Shown here: positions 32,247 to 40,829 of the stretch, piece by piece
How positions within the stretch are numbered: the first letter of the stretch is position 1
Layout: each line of letters begins with the position of its first letter
Assembly (NCBI GenBank): GCA_027694045.1
Contig: JAQEWB010000001.1
Location: 310,001 to 374,000 of the forward strand
Length of the DNA stretch: 64,000 nucleotides
Direction: 5' to 3'
From: Bacillaceae bacterium OF18-1A
GTDB taxonomy: Bacteria; Bacillota; Bacilli; Bacillales; Bacillaceae_G
The notes under the pieces: generated by a model
The model's input: only the letters and a program-made list of their open reading frames with translations
Databases searched by the model: none
Told to the model about the DNA's origin: nothing
Program-made: the position numbers and the translations under genes

Positions 32247-33299
32247 ATGAAAATTACTGATATAAAAGTGAAGCGTCGTTATGTAAAGCTTCATACTCCA
32301 TTTAAGACCGCACTTCGTACCGTAACTGAAATTGAAAGTATTGATGTGTTCATTCATACAGATGAAGGATTTATCGGAAGAGGAGCTGCGACGGCAACAC
32401 CAGTTATTACAGGTGACTTTGCCAACGGAATTGAAGAAGCAATCTTAGGACCGATTCGTTCATGTTTAATTGGTCAAGATATAATTCAATTTCAGCAGTT
32501 GATACAGCGGATTCAAATGGGCTGTATCGGAAATCCAAGTGCGAAAGCGGCGGTAGATATCGCTTTATACGATGTATATTGCCAATGTCATAATGTACCT
32601 CTATACGCATTATTAGGCGGTAAGAAAGAAATCCATACAGACATTACGGTCAGTGTAGATGAGCCTTCCATTATGGCGAAAGAGGCAAAGAAACATATAG
32701 AAAAAGGCTTTCAAACATTAAAGATTAAAGTAGGTAAGGAGGCTCATTTAGATTTAGAACGAATTGAGGCCATTCGAAATGTTGTATCAAAAAGTACGAC
32801 GCTACGATTAGATGCAAATCAAGGATGGAGCCCAAAAGAAGCAGTTTCTATTATTAAAGAGATGGAGCACCGTAATTTAAATATAGAATTTATTGAACAA
32901 CCAGTACACGCGAAAGATTGGGATGGATTAAAGTACGTGAAAGAAAATGTGCAAACGCCAATTATGGCAGATGAAAGTATATTTTCAGCAAATGATGCAT
33001 TAAAGCTCGTTCAAGGGAAATATGCAGACTTAATCAATATTAAATTAATGAAATGTGGTGGTATACGTGAAGCATGGCGTATTGCAGATATCGCAGAAGC
33101 TGCCGGTGTAAAATGTATGGTTGGCAGTATGATGGAATCTTCACTTTCTGTTAGCGCTGTTGCTCATTTAGCAGCGGCACATCCTAACATTCATTATTTT
33201 GATCTTGATGCACCGCTTTGGTTAATGGAAGAGCCTGAAGGAATGATTTACTCTGGTTCAAAGGTAAACCTTCAATCGACAGTGAATAGTAAATCTTAA
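32247..33299 (+). CDS. ykfB: L-Ala-D/L-Glu epimerase (dipeptide epimerase)
   Basis: Enolase-superfamily enzyme of 350 aa that epimerises L-Ala-D-Glu from murein to L-Ala-L-Glu for peptidase use. Motifs: the KxK general base TLKIKVGK, metal ligands in LRLDANQGW, EFIEQPV and MADESIF, and the second base Lys in INIKLMKCGG. The muconate-lactonizing N-terminal cap is present. GAAAGGA supports the ATG at 32247. Followed by ykfC and a peptide-binding protein, it forms a muropeptide recycling operon as in B. subtilis ykfABCD. Confidence 0.92.
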   Translation: MKITDIKVKRRYVKLHTPFKTALRTVTEIESIDVFIHTDEGFIGRGAATATPVITGDFANGIEEAILGPIRSCLIGQDIIQFQQLIQRIQMGCIGNPSAKAAVDIALYDVYCQCHNVPLYALLGGKKEIHTDITVSVDEPSIMAKEAKKHIEKGFQTLKIKVGKEAHLDLERIEAIRNVVSKSTTLRLDANQGWSPKEAVSIIKEMEHRNLNIEFIEQPVHAKDWDGLKYVKENVQTPIMADESIFSANDALKLVQGKYADLINIKLMKCGGIREAWRIADIAEAAGVKCMVGSMMESSLSVSAVAHLAAAHPNIHYFDLDAPLWLMEEPEGMIYSGSKVNLQSTVNSKS

Positions 33300-33338
33300 G
33301 AGAAGTGACTAGTAAACTATCTTTTAAGGGGGATATAT

Positions 33339-34340
33339 ATGAAAAAAGTAGGAACTGCTTTTTTAACAACTTTATTTATATTTTCATCATTTACATCGGC
33401 AAATGCAGAAGAAAAGAAGGATAATAAAGCATTTGTAGACGTATCTGCCGCAACGTTATGGACTGCACCTGACTCGTTACGACCAATTGATGCACCGAGC
33501 GCAACAAACCCAGTTGATTTATGGAAATGGACGAAATCAATGACTCTTGATGAGAAGTTATGGTTAACAAATGCAAATAAATTAGAAACACAAGCGTTAC
33601 TCGGTCAAGAAGTAACGATTATTGATAAGAAAGGCGACTGGGTTAAAGTGCTAGTCCATGGTCAGCCAACGCCTCGAAACGAAGTAGGATACCCGGGGTG
33701 GATGCCTGAAAAACAACTAACGTATAATCAGGAGTTTGCAGATAAAACAAACGAACCATTCGTATTAGTAACGAAGCCGACAGCGATTGTATATATTAAC
33801 CCTTCTGAAAAACATAAATCGCTTGAAATCAGCTATAATACGCGTTTACCACTACTTAGTGAAGATGCAATTTCATACCGCGTATTGTTGCCGAATGGTC
33901 AAAAGGCTTGGCTACGGAAAAATGATGGGACGGTTTACCGTTCTCAAAACGATATCCCGGCTCCGACAGCCGATGATTTAATAAACACGGGAAAAATGTT
34001 TTTAGGATTACCGTATATATGGGCTGGTACAAGTGGCTTTGGCTTTGATTGCTCTGGATTTACACATACGATTTATAAATCGCATGGTATTACAATTCCA
34101 CGAGATTCCGGACCGCAATCAAAAGCTGGAGTTGCAGTTGAGAAAGAGAATTTACAAAAAGGAGATTTAATCTTCTTTGCATATAATCAAGGAAAAGGTA
34201 GCGTTCATCACGTTGCTATGTATATTGGTGATGGAAATATGATTCATGCACCAAGAGCGGAAAGATCAGTAGAAATTATACCGCTAAATACACCAGGATA
34301 TATAGAAGAATTCGCTGGTGCACGTCGTTACTTACCTTAA
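33339..34340 (+). CDS. ykfC: Gamma-D-glutamyl-L-diamino acid endopeptidase, NlpC/P60
   Basis: Secreted cysteine peptidase of 333 aa that cuts L-Ala-gamma-D-Glu from diaminopimelate in murein peptides. Signal peptide VGTAFLTTLFIFSSFTSANA; SH3-type domains over about residues 30-205; catalytic NlpC/P60 domain with FGFDCSGFTHTIYKSHG (Cys) and SVHHVAMYIGDGNMIHAP (His). The B. cereus YkfC structure with bound L-Ala-gamma-D-Glu is known for this family. GGGGG precedes the ATG. It lies between the epimerase and the binding protein, consistent with peptide recycling. Confidence 0.92.
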   Translation: MKKVGTAFLTTLFIFSSFTSANAEEKKDNKAFVDVSAATLWTAPDSLRPIDAPSATNPVDLWKWTKSMTLDEKLWLTNANKLETQALLGQEVTIIDKKGDWVKVLVHGQPTPRNEVGYPGWMPEKQLTYNQEFADKTNEPFVLVTKPTAIVYINPSEKHKSLEISYNTRLPLLSEDAISYRVLLPNGQKAWLRKNDGTVYRSQNDIPAPTADDLINTGKMFLGLPYIWAGTSGFGFDCSGFTHTIYKSHGITIPRDSGPQSKAGVAVEKENLQKGDLIFFAYNQGKGSVHHVAMYIGDGNMIHAPRAERSVEIIPLNTPGYIEEFAGARRYLP

Positions 34341-34359
34341 AAATAGAGGGGGTCTTGCA

Positions 34360-35982
34360 ATGAAAAAAGTTGTTCGTTATTCATTAGTTAGTACCTTACT
34401 AGTTTCTTCATTTTTAGTTGGCTGCGCAAAAGAAAAAACAACGACAAAACCGAAAGATGAGAAGAAAGTATTGCAGTTACTAGAGACAGGTGAAATTCCA
34501 TCATTAAATTCAGGAAAAGTAACAGATGCGGTATCGTTTAACGTTTTGAATAACGTAATGGAAGGCTTATTCCGTTTATCGAAAAATGATGAAGTGATTC
34601 AAGCAGGAGCACAAAAATATGAAGTGAGTAAAGATGGAAAGACATATACATTTCATCTACGTGATGCGACATGGTCTAACGGAGATCCAGTAACAGCTCA
34701 CGATTACGTATACGCTTGGAAGCAACTTATTAATCCAGATACTGCTTCGCAATATGCATATATCGCGTACGATGTGAAAAATGCGGAGAAAATAAATAAG
34801 AAACAGCTAGGACTAGATGAATTAGGTGTAAAAGCAAAAGATGATAAAACGTTCATTGTAGAGCTAGAACATCCTGTACCGTATTTTACGAAACTGTTAA
34901 TTTTACCATCCTTCTATCCAATTAATGAAAAGTATGCAAAAGAGAAAGGTGATAAATACGGATTAGAGGCAAATAAAACAATATATAATGGCCCATTTAC
35001 ATTATCAGAGTGGAAGCATGAAGCAAGCTTTACAATGAAGAAAAATGATAAGTATTGGGATAAAAAAGAAGTGAAATTAGATGAAATAAACTATCAAATT
35101 GTAAAAGAAATTTCAACGGCGGTAAATTTATATGAAACAGATAAAGTTGATAGAGTTGTTATTTCAACGGAATTCGTAGATAAATATAAAAATAGTAAGG
35201 AACTGAAACAATATACAGATCCAGTTATGTATTTCTTCCGTTTCAATGAAAATGTGCCGATTCTACAAAATAAAAATGCCCGTCTTGCGCTAAGTACAGT
35301 GTTTGATAAGAAGGGACTTGCGACTTCATTTTTAAATGATGGTTCGGTTGCTGCGAACTACTACGTACCGAAAGGGTTTTTGAAAGGACCAGACAAAAAA
35401 GACTTTAGAAGTGCCGCAGGTGAATTTAATAAAACGAATGTAAAACAAGCGAAAGAATATTGGGAAAAGGCAAAGCAAGAAACAGGAACGAATGAAGTTA
35501 CGCTTGAGTTATTAAACTATGACTTAGAGAACTTTAAAAAAGTAGGAGAATATATTAAAGAACAACTTGAGAAAAACTTACCAGGTTTAAAAGTAAATGT
35601 GAAATTACAACCACATACTCAAAAACTAGCGTTAGAGAAGAAGAAAGAATATGAAATGTCGTTATCACGTTGGTTACCTGATTATCCAGATCCAATGACA
35701 TATTTAGAAGTATTCCTTTCTGGAAGTAGCGTTAATAATACTGGATATGCAAATCCTGAGTATGATGCGTTAATTAAGAAGATTAAAACAGAGTTAGGTA
35801 ATGATGAAAAAGCTCGCTGGAAGGCATTGCAAGATGCTGAAAAAATACTTCTTGATGATGCAGTAATTGCACCGGTATTCCAGCGTGGTTTATCTTACTT
35901 GCAAAAACCTTACGTGAAAGATTTATACGTACATCAATTCGGTCCAGCAACAAGTTTGAAGTGGGTGGATATACAAAAATAA
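34360..35982 (+). CDS. Oligopeptide ABC transporter substrate-binding lipoprotein (OppA/MppA type)
   Basis: A 540-aa lipoprotein with signal peptide and lipobox FLVGC, then the SBP family 5 fold: TFHLRDATWSNGDPVTAHDY is the signature, and SLSRWLPDYPDPMTYLEVF lies in the C-terminal lobe. The ATG at 34360 has AGAGGGGG upstream; an earlier frame overlaps ykfC. Next to ykfB and ykfC it probably binds murein tripeptide or its products, like E. coli MppA, and borrows a permease elsewhere because no permease or ATPase genes follow. Confidence 0.88.
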   Translation: MKKVVRYSLVSTLLVSSFLVGCAKEKTTTKPKDEKKVLQLLETGEIPSLNSGKVTDAVSFNVLNNVMEGLFRLSKNDEVIQAGAQKYEVSKDGKTYTFHLRDATWSNGDPVTAHDYVYAWKQLINPDTASQYAYIAYDVKNAEKINKKQLGLDELGVKAKDDKTFIVELEHPVPYFTKLLILPSFYPINEKYAKEKGDKYGLEANKTIYNGPFTLSEWKHEASFTMKKNDKYWDKKEVKLDEINYQIVKEISTAVNLYETDKVDRVVISTEFVDKYKNSKELKQYTDPVMYFFRFNENVPILQNKNARLALSTVFDKKGLATSFLNDGSVAANYYVPKGFLKGPDKKDFRSAAGEFNKTNVKQAKEYWEKAKQETGTNEVTLELLNYDLENFKKVGEYIKEQLEKNLPGLKVNVKLQPHTQKLALEKKKEYEMSLSRWLPDYPDPMTYLEVFLSGSSVNNTGYANPEYDALIKKIKTELGNDEKARWKALQDAEKILLDDAVIAPVFQRGLSYLQKPYVKDLYVHQFGPATSLKWVDIQK

Positions 35983-35994
35983 AGGAATGGAGAG

Positions 35995-36021
35995 ACAGAC
36001 TACACTTATGTGTTAGTCTGT
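35995..36021 (+). terminator. Terminator after the ykf operon
   Basis: ACAGACTACAC pairs with GTGTTAGTCTGT with one bulge; TTTTT follows. Confidence 0.8.
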
Positions 36022-36098
36022 TTTTAGTTAAATTCGGGTAAATAGCACATGGTATAATTTACTAGTCTGTATAAAATTTAGGAGGGGAATGAAGTTTT

Positions 36099-36626
36099 AT
36101 GTTTGAAGAAAAGAAAGTAATACATACAAAAAGGTTATTCATGAGAAAGCCACTTATAGAAGATGTTGATCAGTTTTATAGCATATTAAAAGAAAAAGTT
36201 GTTGGCAAATGGCTTGCTAAATCAAGAGGAATGTCAAAGGAAGAAGTAAATGATTATATTGGACAACTTATATCACATTGGGAACAATATGATTTCGGGG
36301 TATGGTTGTTAATCAATAGAAATACAAGGAAGCTTATAGGACATTGTGGTTTAAGAAAAATAGATGAAACAGGTGAGATAGAAATTATGTATTTACTTGA
36401 TCCGGAGTATTGGGGAAATGGATATGCGTCAGAAGCAGCAAATGCTTCCATTCAATATGCAAAAGAGATGATGAATGTAAAAAGAATAATTGCTAGGGTG
36501 AAAATTGCAAATGAGAATTCGAAAAAACTTTTACGAAATTTAGGTTTCACATATACTCATGATATTGATCATAACGGGCGTGTATTATCGTACTTTGAAC
36601 TCCAGACATCATTGGATAAATTATAG
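36099..36626 (+). CDS. GNAT acetyltransferase, RimJ/RimL type
   Basis: A 175-aa N-acetyltransferase. It starts with the RimJ/AAC(6')-like TKRLFMRKPLIEDVDQFY. The acetyl-CoA loop is YWGNGYASEAANASIQY, and the ending (NENSKKLLRNLGFTYTHD) is typical of the subfamily. It may acetylate a protein N-terminus, an amino acid or an aminoglycoside-like compound. AGGAGGGG precedes the ATG at 36099 at a long spacing. Monocistronic. Confidence 0.8.
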   Translation: MFEEKKVIHTKRLFMRKPLIEDVDQFYSILKEKVVGKWLAKSRGMSKEEVNDYIGQLISHWEQYDFGVWLLINRNTRKLIGHCGLRKIDETGEIEIMYLLDPEYWGNGYASEAANASIQYAKEMMNVKRIIARVKIANENSKKLLRNLGFTYTHDIDHNGRVLSYFELQTSLDKL

Positions 36627-36838
36627 ACATTATATATTTTTTTTCATTGTTTCAAAATAAAATTATCACTAAAATTCCAGTGTGAAATGTATGGAGAATC
36701 TTGTATAATTAACGTGTTTCTATGGAAACATTTTCTTGCGCTATTTATATAAGGGTTTAATAGAACAAGGAAAGAAATACATACATGTATATAATAGATA
36801 AATAGAATGAAACATGTATAGAGAAAAAGGAGAAAAAA

Positions 36839-36898
36839 ATGACGTGTCAAAAACAAGGGTTACAATTTATTTGTATGAGAAAGAGGAATAACAGATGA
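36839..36898 (+). CDS. 19-aa upstream ORF coupled to dltD
   Basis: MTCQKQGLQFICMRKRNNR behind a strong AAAGGAG. Its TGA overlaps the dltD ATG as ATGA, an arrangement often seen in translationally coupled genes. It may be a leader peptide or a remnant. Confidence 0.35.
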   Translation: MTCQKQGLQFICMRKRNNR

Positions 36899-38076
36899 AG
36901 ATGAAGTATGCTTTCGGTCCAATTATTTTAGCATGTGTACTCTTTTTTATTATATTGCTTATTCCATCTAAAGGTTTAGTGTCACTTATTAGTGATAAAA
37001 AGGTAGAAGATGCGGCAACTTCTTTACAAAAAGAAAAACTACAAAGTGTTTTCTTGCAACAGAAAATGTTAGAGAATTCGCAGTATTTACCGATGTACGG
37101 TTCATCTGAATTTTTAAGAATGGATGCATATCATCCGTCCAATTATTTTAAAGTAAACCCAGCAGGTTTTACCCCATTTTTAATTGGAACTGGCGGTACG
37201 CAAAGTTTAGCTCATATATTAAATATGACATCTACGATGGATGATTTGGAAGGGAAAAAGGTAGTATTTGTTCTTTCACCACAGTGGTTTACAAAAACCG
37301 GTGTACAACAAGGGGATTTTACAAATAATTTTTCTAAACAACAAGCATATCATTTTATTTTTAACGATGAAATAAACCCTGAAATGAAAAAGAAAATTGC
37401 AAAACGGTTATTAGATTATAAAGTTGTACGTAAGGATGCAATATTAAGTAGCTCGTTAGAAAGTATTGTATATAACGATACAAAACATAATATAAAAGCT
37501 GGGCTAGCAAAGCCTGTAGCGTATATGTATCGGAATATTTTAGATCATAGAGATTTATTTAACTCTTTATTTAAGATTGAGCCGATGAAAGAGAAAACAA
37601 ATATGAGACTGCGCTCCATTTCTTGGGAGGATGCACGCAAACATGCGGAACAAGAAGGAATAGCGGAATCTACTACAAATACGTTTGGAATTGAAAATCC
37701 ATATTACTATAAACATAATTTTAAGGAAAAATTAAAAAGTTTAAAAAACTTTAGAGCAAATGAATCGTATGATGAATCACCAGAATACGATGACTTACAA
37801 ATTGTTTTAGATCTTTTCAAAGAAAAAAATGTAAAACCACTCTTTATTTCTGTGCCTGTAAATGGGCCATGGTATGATTACGCTGGCTTCCCGAAAGAAC
37901 GCCGCGAAGTGTATTATAAAAAAGTTCGAGATCAAGTAGAGAAAGCAGGATATCCAGTAGTCGATTTTTCTAGTCATGAATATGATAAGTATTTCTTAAA
38001 AGATACAATTCATTTAGGGTGGAAAGGGTGGATCTACTTTGATGAAGCAGTGCAGAATTTTTATTCTGAGAACTAA
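36895..38076 (+). CDS. dltD: DltD-like protein, not in a dlt operon
   Basis: A 393-aa membrane-anchored SGNH-type protein. The single N-terminal membrane segment is AFGPIILACVLFFIILLIP. The catalytic Ser is in PMYGSSEFLRMD and the Asp/His pair is in FLKDTIHLGWKGW. DltD completes D-alanyl transfer to teichoic acids outside the membrane, working with DltA, DltB and DltC. None of those lies nearby: a GNAT gene is upstream and an unrelated small gene is downstream. So this is an isolated copy. A GAAAGAGG site precedes the ATG at 36895. Confidence 0.85.
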   Translation: MKMKYAFGPIILACVLFFIILLIPSKGLVSLISDKKVEDAATSLQKEKLQSVFLQQKMLENSQYLPMYGSSEFLRMDAYHPSNYFKVNPAGFTPFLIGTGGTQSLAHILNMTSTMDDLEGKKVVFVLSPQWFTKTGVQQGDFTNNFSKQQAYHFIFNDEINPEMKKKIAKRLLDYKVVRKDAILSSSLESIVYNDTKHNIKAGLAKPVAYMYRNILDHRDLFNSLFKIEPMKEKTNMRLRSISWEDARKHAEQEGIAESTTNTFGIENPYYYKHNFKEKLKSLKNFRANESYDESPEYDDLQIVLDLFKEKNVKPLFISVPVNGPWYDYAGFPKERREVYYKKVRDQVEKAGYPVVDFSSHEYDKYFLKDTIHLGWKGWIYFDEAVQNFYSEN

Positions 38077-38087
38077 AGTAGAGGAAG

Positions 38088-38110
38088 CGGAATGGCTATT
38101 AGCCATTCCG
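38088..38110. terminator. Terminator between dltD and the convergent 74-aa gene
   Basis: CGGAATGGCTA pairs with TAGCCATTCCG; six T follow on the plus strand and contribute to the convergent stop codon. Confidence 0.85.
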
Positions 38111-38114
38111 TTTT

Positions 38115-38339
38115 TTAGTATAGTGGATTTTGGTGCGGACAATTTGGAAATGCGTGGATATCTTGAATTTGTCTAAAATCATAATGTTTCATTGCAAACT
38201 GAGATTGATACAAGTACTCATAAACATATAATTGACCATCATGTGCTGAACATAATACGCCAGATGTTCCTTGCCCGTTCATGAAGGAAATACCGATAGG
38301 GCGCCCGATTAAGTATGGGATTTTTTGTTGCCAATGCAT
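38115..38339 (-). CDS. Hypothetical protein, 74 aa
   Basis: Starts MHWQQKIPYLIGRPIGISFM and continues with GQGTSGVLCSAHDGQLYVYEY, suggesting an Sm-like or SH3-like small beta barrel. It ends FPNCPHQNPLY with paired Cys. AAAAAGGAG precedes the ATG. Function unknown; its 3' end abuts the dltD terminator. Confidence 0.65.
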   Translation of the reverse strand: MHWQQKIPYLIGRPIGISFMNGQGTSGVLCSAHDGQLYVYEYLYQSQFAMKHYDFRQIQDIHAFPNCPHQNPLY

Positions 38340-38425
38340 GGGGAATCACTCCTTTTTGAGATAATATACGAAAGGAATGAATAAATGGTTGCTTATCCAT
38401 GCAAAGGTTAGCCAACATTATAATA

Positions 38426-38466
38426 AAAAAACCGCTATCATTCTTAATGAATGTATAGCGGTTTTT
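38426..38466 (-). terminator. Terminator after dedA gene
   Basis: AAAACCGCTATCATTC pairs with GAATGTATAGCGGTTTT. Confidence 0.85.
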
Positions 38467-38476
38467 ATTTGTATAT

Positions 38477-39082
38477 TTAAACGAGATTTCTACGTTTTTT
38501 TGTCCATTTTTTTATGATGAAATATAAAAGGATAAGTACGACACCACCAATTGCGAACGATTTCACATAAGGACCGGCAATATCGTTAATATTCTCCCAA
38601 TTTTCGCCTAGCTTTTCACCTAAATAAATGAAGATGATAGACCAAGGGATGATTGCAAGTGCTGTTAGTGTAGTGAAACGTAGTAACGGCATTTTTGTAA
38701 TACCGGCAGGGATTGAAATCGCATGACGCACGACTGGAATGAAGCGTGCTGTGAAAATTACACCAGTTCCGTAGCGATTAAACCAATCTTCAGCCGCATC
38801 TATTTGCTTTTTATGAATGAAAATATATTTTCCGTAACGCTCTAATACAGGACGACCACCGTATCGACCAATCCAATAAATAAAGATTTGGGCAATAACG
38901 CCGCCAATTGTACCGAATATAACTGCACCTACAAATGAGATACTCTCATTTGATACTAAGTACCCCGCATAAGCAAGGACAATCTCACTTGGAATAATTT
39001 CAATCATTAATCCAAGCATAATGCCCCAATAACCTAAGCCTTCAAAAAACGTTAATACTGAGTGAATAAAACTACTTAACAT
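38477..39082 (-). CDS. DedA family (VTT-domain) membrane protein
   Basis: A 201-aa polytopic protein of the DedA family, implicated in lipid scrambling and in undecaprenyl-phosphate or phosphatidylethanolamine flipping. Family motifs: PSEIVLAYAGYLV, GGVIAQIFIYWIGRYGGRPV, and FTARFIPVVRHAISIPAGIT with the functional Arg residues. A frame extends to 39139, but GAAGGTG lies just before the ATG at 39082, which also gives the normal family length. Monocistronic. Confidence 0.85.
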   Translation of the reverse strand: MLSSFIHSVLTFFEGLGYWGIMLGLMIEIIPSEIVLAYAGYLVSNESISFVGAVIFGTIGGVIAQIFIYWIGRYGGRPVLERYGKYIFIHKKQIDAAEDWFNRYGTGVIFTARFIPVVRHAISIPAGITKMPLLRFTTLTALAIIPWSIIFIYLGEKLGENWENINDIAGPYVKSFAIGGVVLILLYFIIKKWTKKRRNLV

Positions 39083-39292
39083 TGTTGCACCTTCTAGTTT
39101 ATGAATTTTTGAGTATAAGAACTTTTTATTTAATGACATAAAAGGTTCACTATATGTAGATTATACCTTATTTACATAGGGGATTGCTATTTCAATTCTT
39201 TTATGTCTTTCATAAGTATTATAGTAAAGGATATAAGCCACGTTTTCATGAAGGGTTAATGAAAAGATTATTAAAAATTTCTCATATATCAA

Positions 39293-39631
39293 TTGTTGCG
39301 CTATAGTAGCAATGATCAATTAATTATTAACCCAGGAACAGTTGGACAAGCTTTTTACAAGTGGAATAAGCTAAACTCTGATTTACGTGCTCAGTATGCA
39401 ATTCTTGAAATGGATGAGGCAGGGATTACTGATGTGAGGTTTAAAAAGGTTTTTTACGATGTAGAAAAGGAATATAAAAATGCCATGAATAAAAATCTTC
39501 CTTATATTGATTTATATCGTGAGCTGTTAGAGACAGGCAAAACTCATACGCATGATATTGAATTATTACAAGAAATTAATGGGAAATATAATTATAAAGA
39601 TGAAGTAATTAAGTTTATCGAGAAAATCTGA
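39293..39631 (+). pseudogene. C-terminal fragment of a metallophosphoesterase
   Basis: The frame LRYSSNDQLIINPGTVGQAF matches the last metal-binding strand region of YfcE-type phosphoesterases (usual form NPGSVGQ), then helices to IEKI. The N-terminal metal motifs (DxH, GD, GNHD) and the GHTH motif are absent upstream. No proper start or ribosome site exists. The 5' three fifths of the gene have been lost, so it is not expected to be active. Confidence 0.6.
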
Positions 39632-39758
39632 TGGGAATTTAATAAAAAGAAATGAACATTGTTGAATGTTAGGTTAGTCATGATTTTTACATAATCAAGA
39701 GTTATTATGGAATGAAACTTAGATGTAAAATGATTTTTGTATGTTATATTGATTGAAA

Positions 39759-39802
39759 ACAAGCATCCCCCTGTACTACGTATATGACGGGGGATGCTTG
39801 TT
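39759..39802 (-). terminator. Terminator after DUF1836 gene
   Basis: AACAAGCATCCCCC pairs with GGGGGATGCTTGTT across a 16-base loop. Confidence 0.8.
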
Positions 39803-39805
39803 TTT

Positions 39806-40570
39806 TTACGGTTTCACATCTAAGTTCTGTAAAAATAAAGTTGCTGTTACGTAACGTTTCGCTAACATTTGTACATATGCGGTATGTACAGAAAGTGTGG
39901 CGATAATAATGGCGTTACGAATTGCTTCACGTTGTTCGTTATTAACCTGATCGAACTTGCTTGCAATTTTATCAGCTCTTTCTTTTACGATGTTTTCAAT
40001 TGTATGGATTGTATCTGTTGCATTTAATTGTAAGCAATTCCCTTGATTGAGTTCTTCAAATAGAGAAGAGTATGCTCCATATAAATGAACAGGATTGATT
40101 AAGTCATCACTTCGATCGGCTGGGTCATTTACGATAAGGCGTAATAGCTTACGAATGGATTCAAAATCAAGTGCTGTTTTTAAATCTTCAACAATGAATA
40201 GTAAGGCTGCTTGTTCAATTGAATATTTTTTTCCTTTTTGAGGAGAGCCAATCATTTCTTTTATATCTCGTTTCACCCAGTTTTGCATTGCAGTAACTGA
40301 GAAACTTGTATTTTCAATCTGATTGCCAAGCGCGACTATTTCATTTAATGAAAAACCAATATCTGTATCTTCAATTTTAATTAGTTTTTCAAAAATAGGT
40401 GAAAGTGCGGTAGTGATAAAAGCAGTTACGCTTTGTCCGCTTTCAATATCTTTTTTGTGTGACTTTGCCCAAGCTTCTTGTAAAATACCGAGAGGCTTTT
40501 TCGTATTCCATCCTCTTAATGATAGAAGAAGGGTAGCCATTTCGTTTCGTGTGAGATGAAATGTTTCCAT
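39806..40570 (-). CDS. DUF1836 family putative transcriptional repressor
   Basis: A 254-aa cytoplasmic protein. The central block FSVTAMQNWVKRDIKEMIGS, then PQKGKKYSIEQAALLFIVED and ALDFESIRKLLRLI is the DUF1836 signature and reads like a MerR-type winged helix (helix, turn, basic wing, dimer helix). The N-terminal 90 and C-terminal 90 residues are helical. GGAGGTG precedes the ATG. It faces a membrane-protein operon, and matching operators sit at both promoters, so I infer that it represses itself and that operon. Confidence 0.75.
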   Translation of the reverse strand: METFHLTRNEMATLLLSLRGWNTKKPLGILQEAWAKSHKKDIESGQSVTAFITTALSPIFEKLIKIEDTDIGFSLNEIVALGNQIENTSFSVTAMQNWVKRDIKEMIGSPQKGKKYSIEQAALLFIVEDLKTALDFESIRKLLRLIVNDPADRSDDLINPVHLYGAYSSLFEELNQGNCLQLNATDTIHTIENIVKERADKIASKFDQVNNEQREAIRNAIIIATLSVHTAYVQMLAKRYVTATLFLQNLDVKP

Positions 40571-40595
40571 CTTTTCACCTCCAAAATAATAAAAA

Positions 40596-40607
40596 GTTCT
40601 TATGAAC
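40596..40607. promoter_or_regulatory. Putative operator 1 (GTTC-N4-GAAC) at DUF1836 promoter
   Basis: GTTCTTATGAAC. Read on the minus strand it is GTTCATAAGAAC and starts two bases after the -10 box TATTAT of the DUF1836 promoter. Identical to operator 2. Confidence 0.65.
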
Positions 40608-40638
40608 CTATAATATGTTTTGTTTCATTTAAAGTCAA
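40608..40638 (-). promoter_or_regulatory. Sigma-A promoter for DUF1836 gene
   Basis: On the minus strand, -35 TTGACT (40638-40633), a 17-base spacer and -10 TATTAT (40615-40610). Operator 1 directly follows. Confidence 0.7.
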
Positions 40639-40693
40639 TTCTGTTTTTGCTTAATTTTTCCTTTGTCATAAAACTTTTAGAAATAAATAATAC

Positions 40694-40722
40694 TTGCATA
40701 TTTCGACAAAAGTTCATATAAT
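40694..40722 (+). promoter_or_regulatory. Sigma-A promoter for the 40830 operon
   Basis: -35 TTGCAT (40694-40699), a 17-base spacer and -10 TATAAT (40717-40722). Operator 2 starts two bases later, covering the expected start point. Confidence 0.75.
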
Positions 40723-40724
40723 AA

Positions 40725-40736
40725 GTTCATAAGAAC
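40725..40736. promoter_or_regulatory. Putative operator 2 (GTTC-N4-GAAC)
   Basis: GTTCATAAGAAC, the exact reverse complement of operator 1 as written on the plus strand, in the same position relative to its promoter. An extra half-like AAGTTCATA precedes it at 40710-40718. Confidence 0.65.
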
Positions 40737-40829
40737 CTTTAAAATGTTTTTAAAAACAAATCTATCATTCTGAATTTACTAGAAAGATAGATTTCACATA
40801 TATCTGTATAAAAGGAGAATGGATATAAT

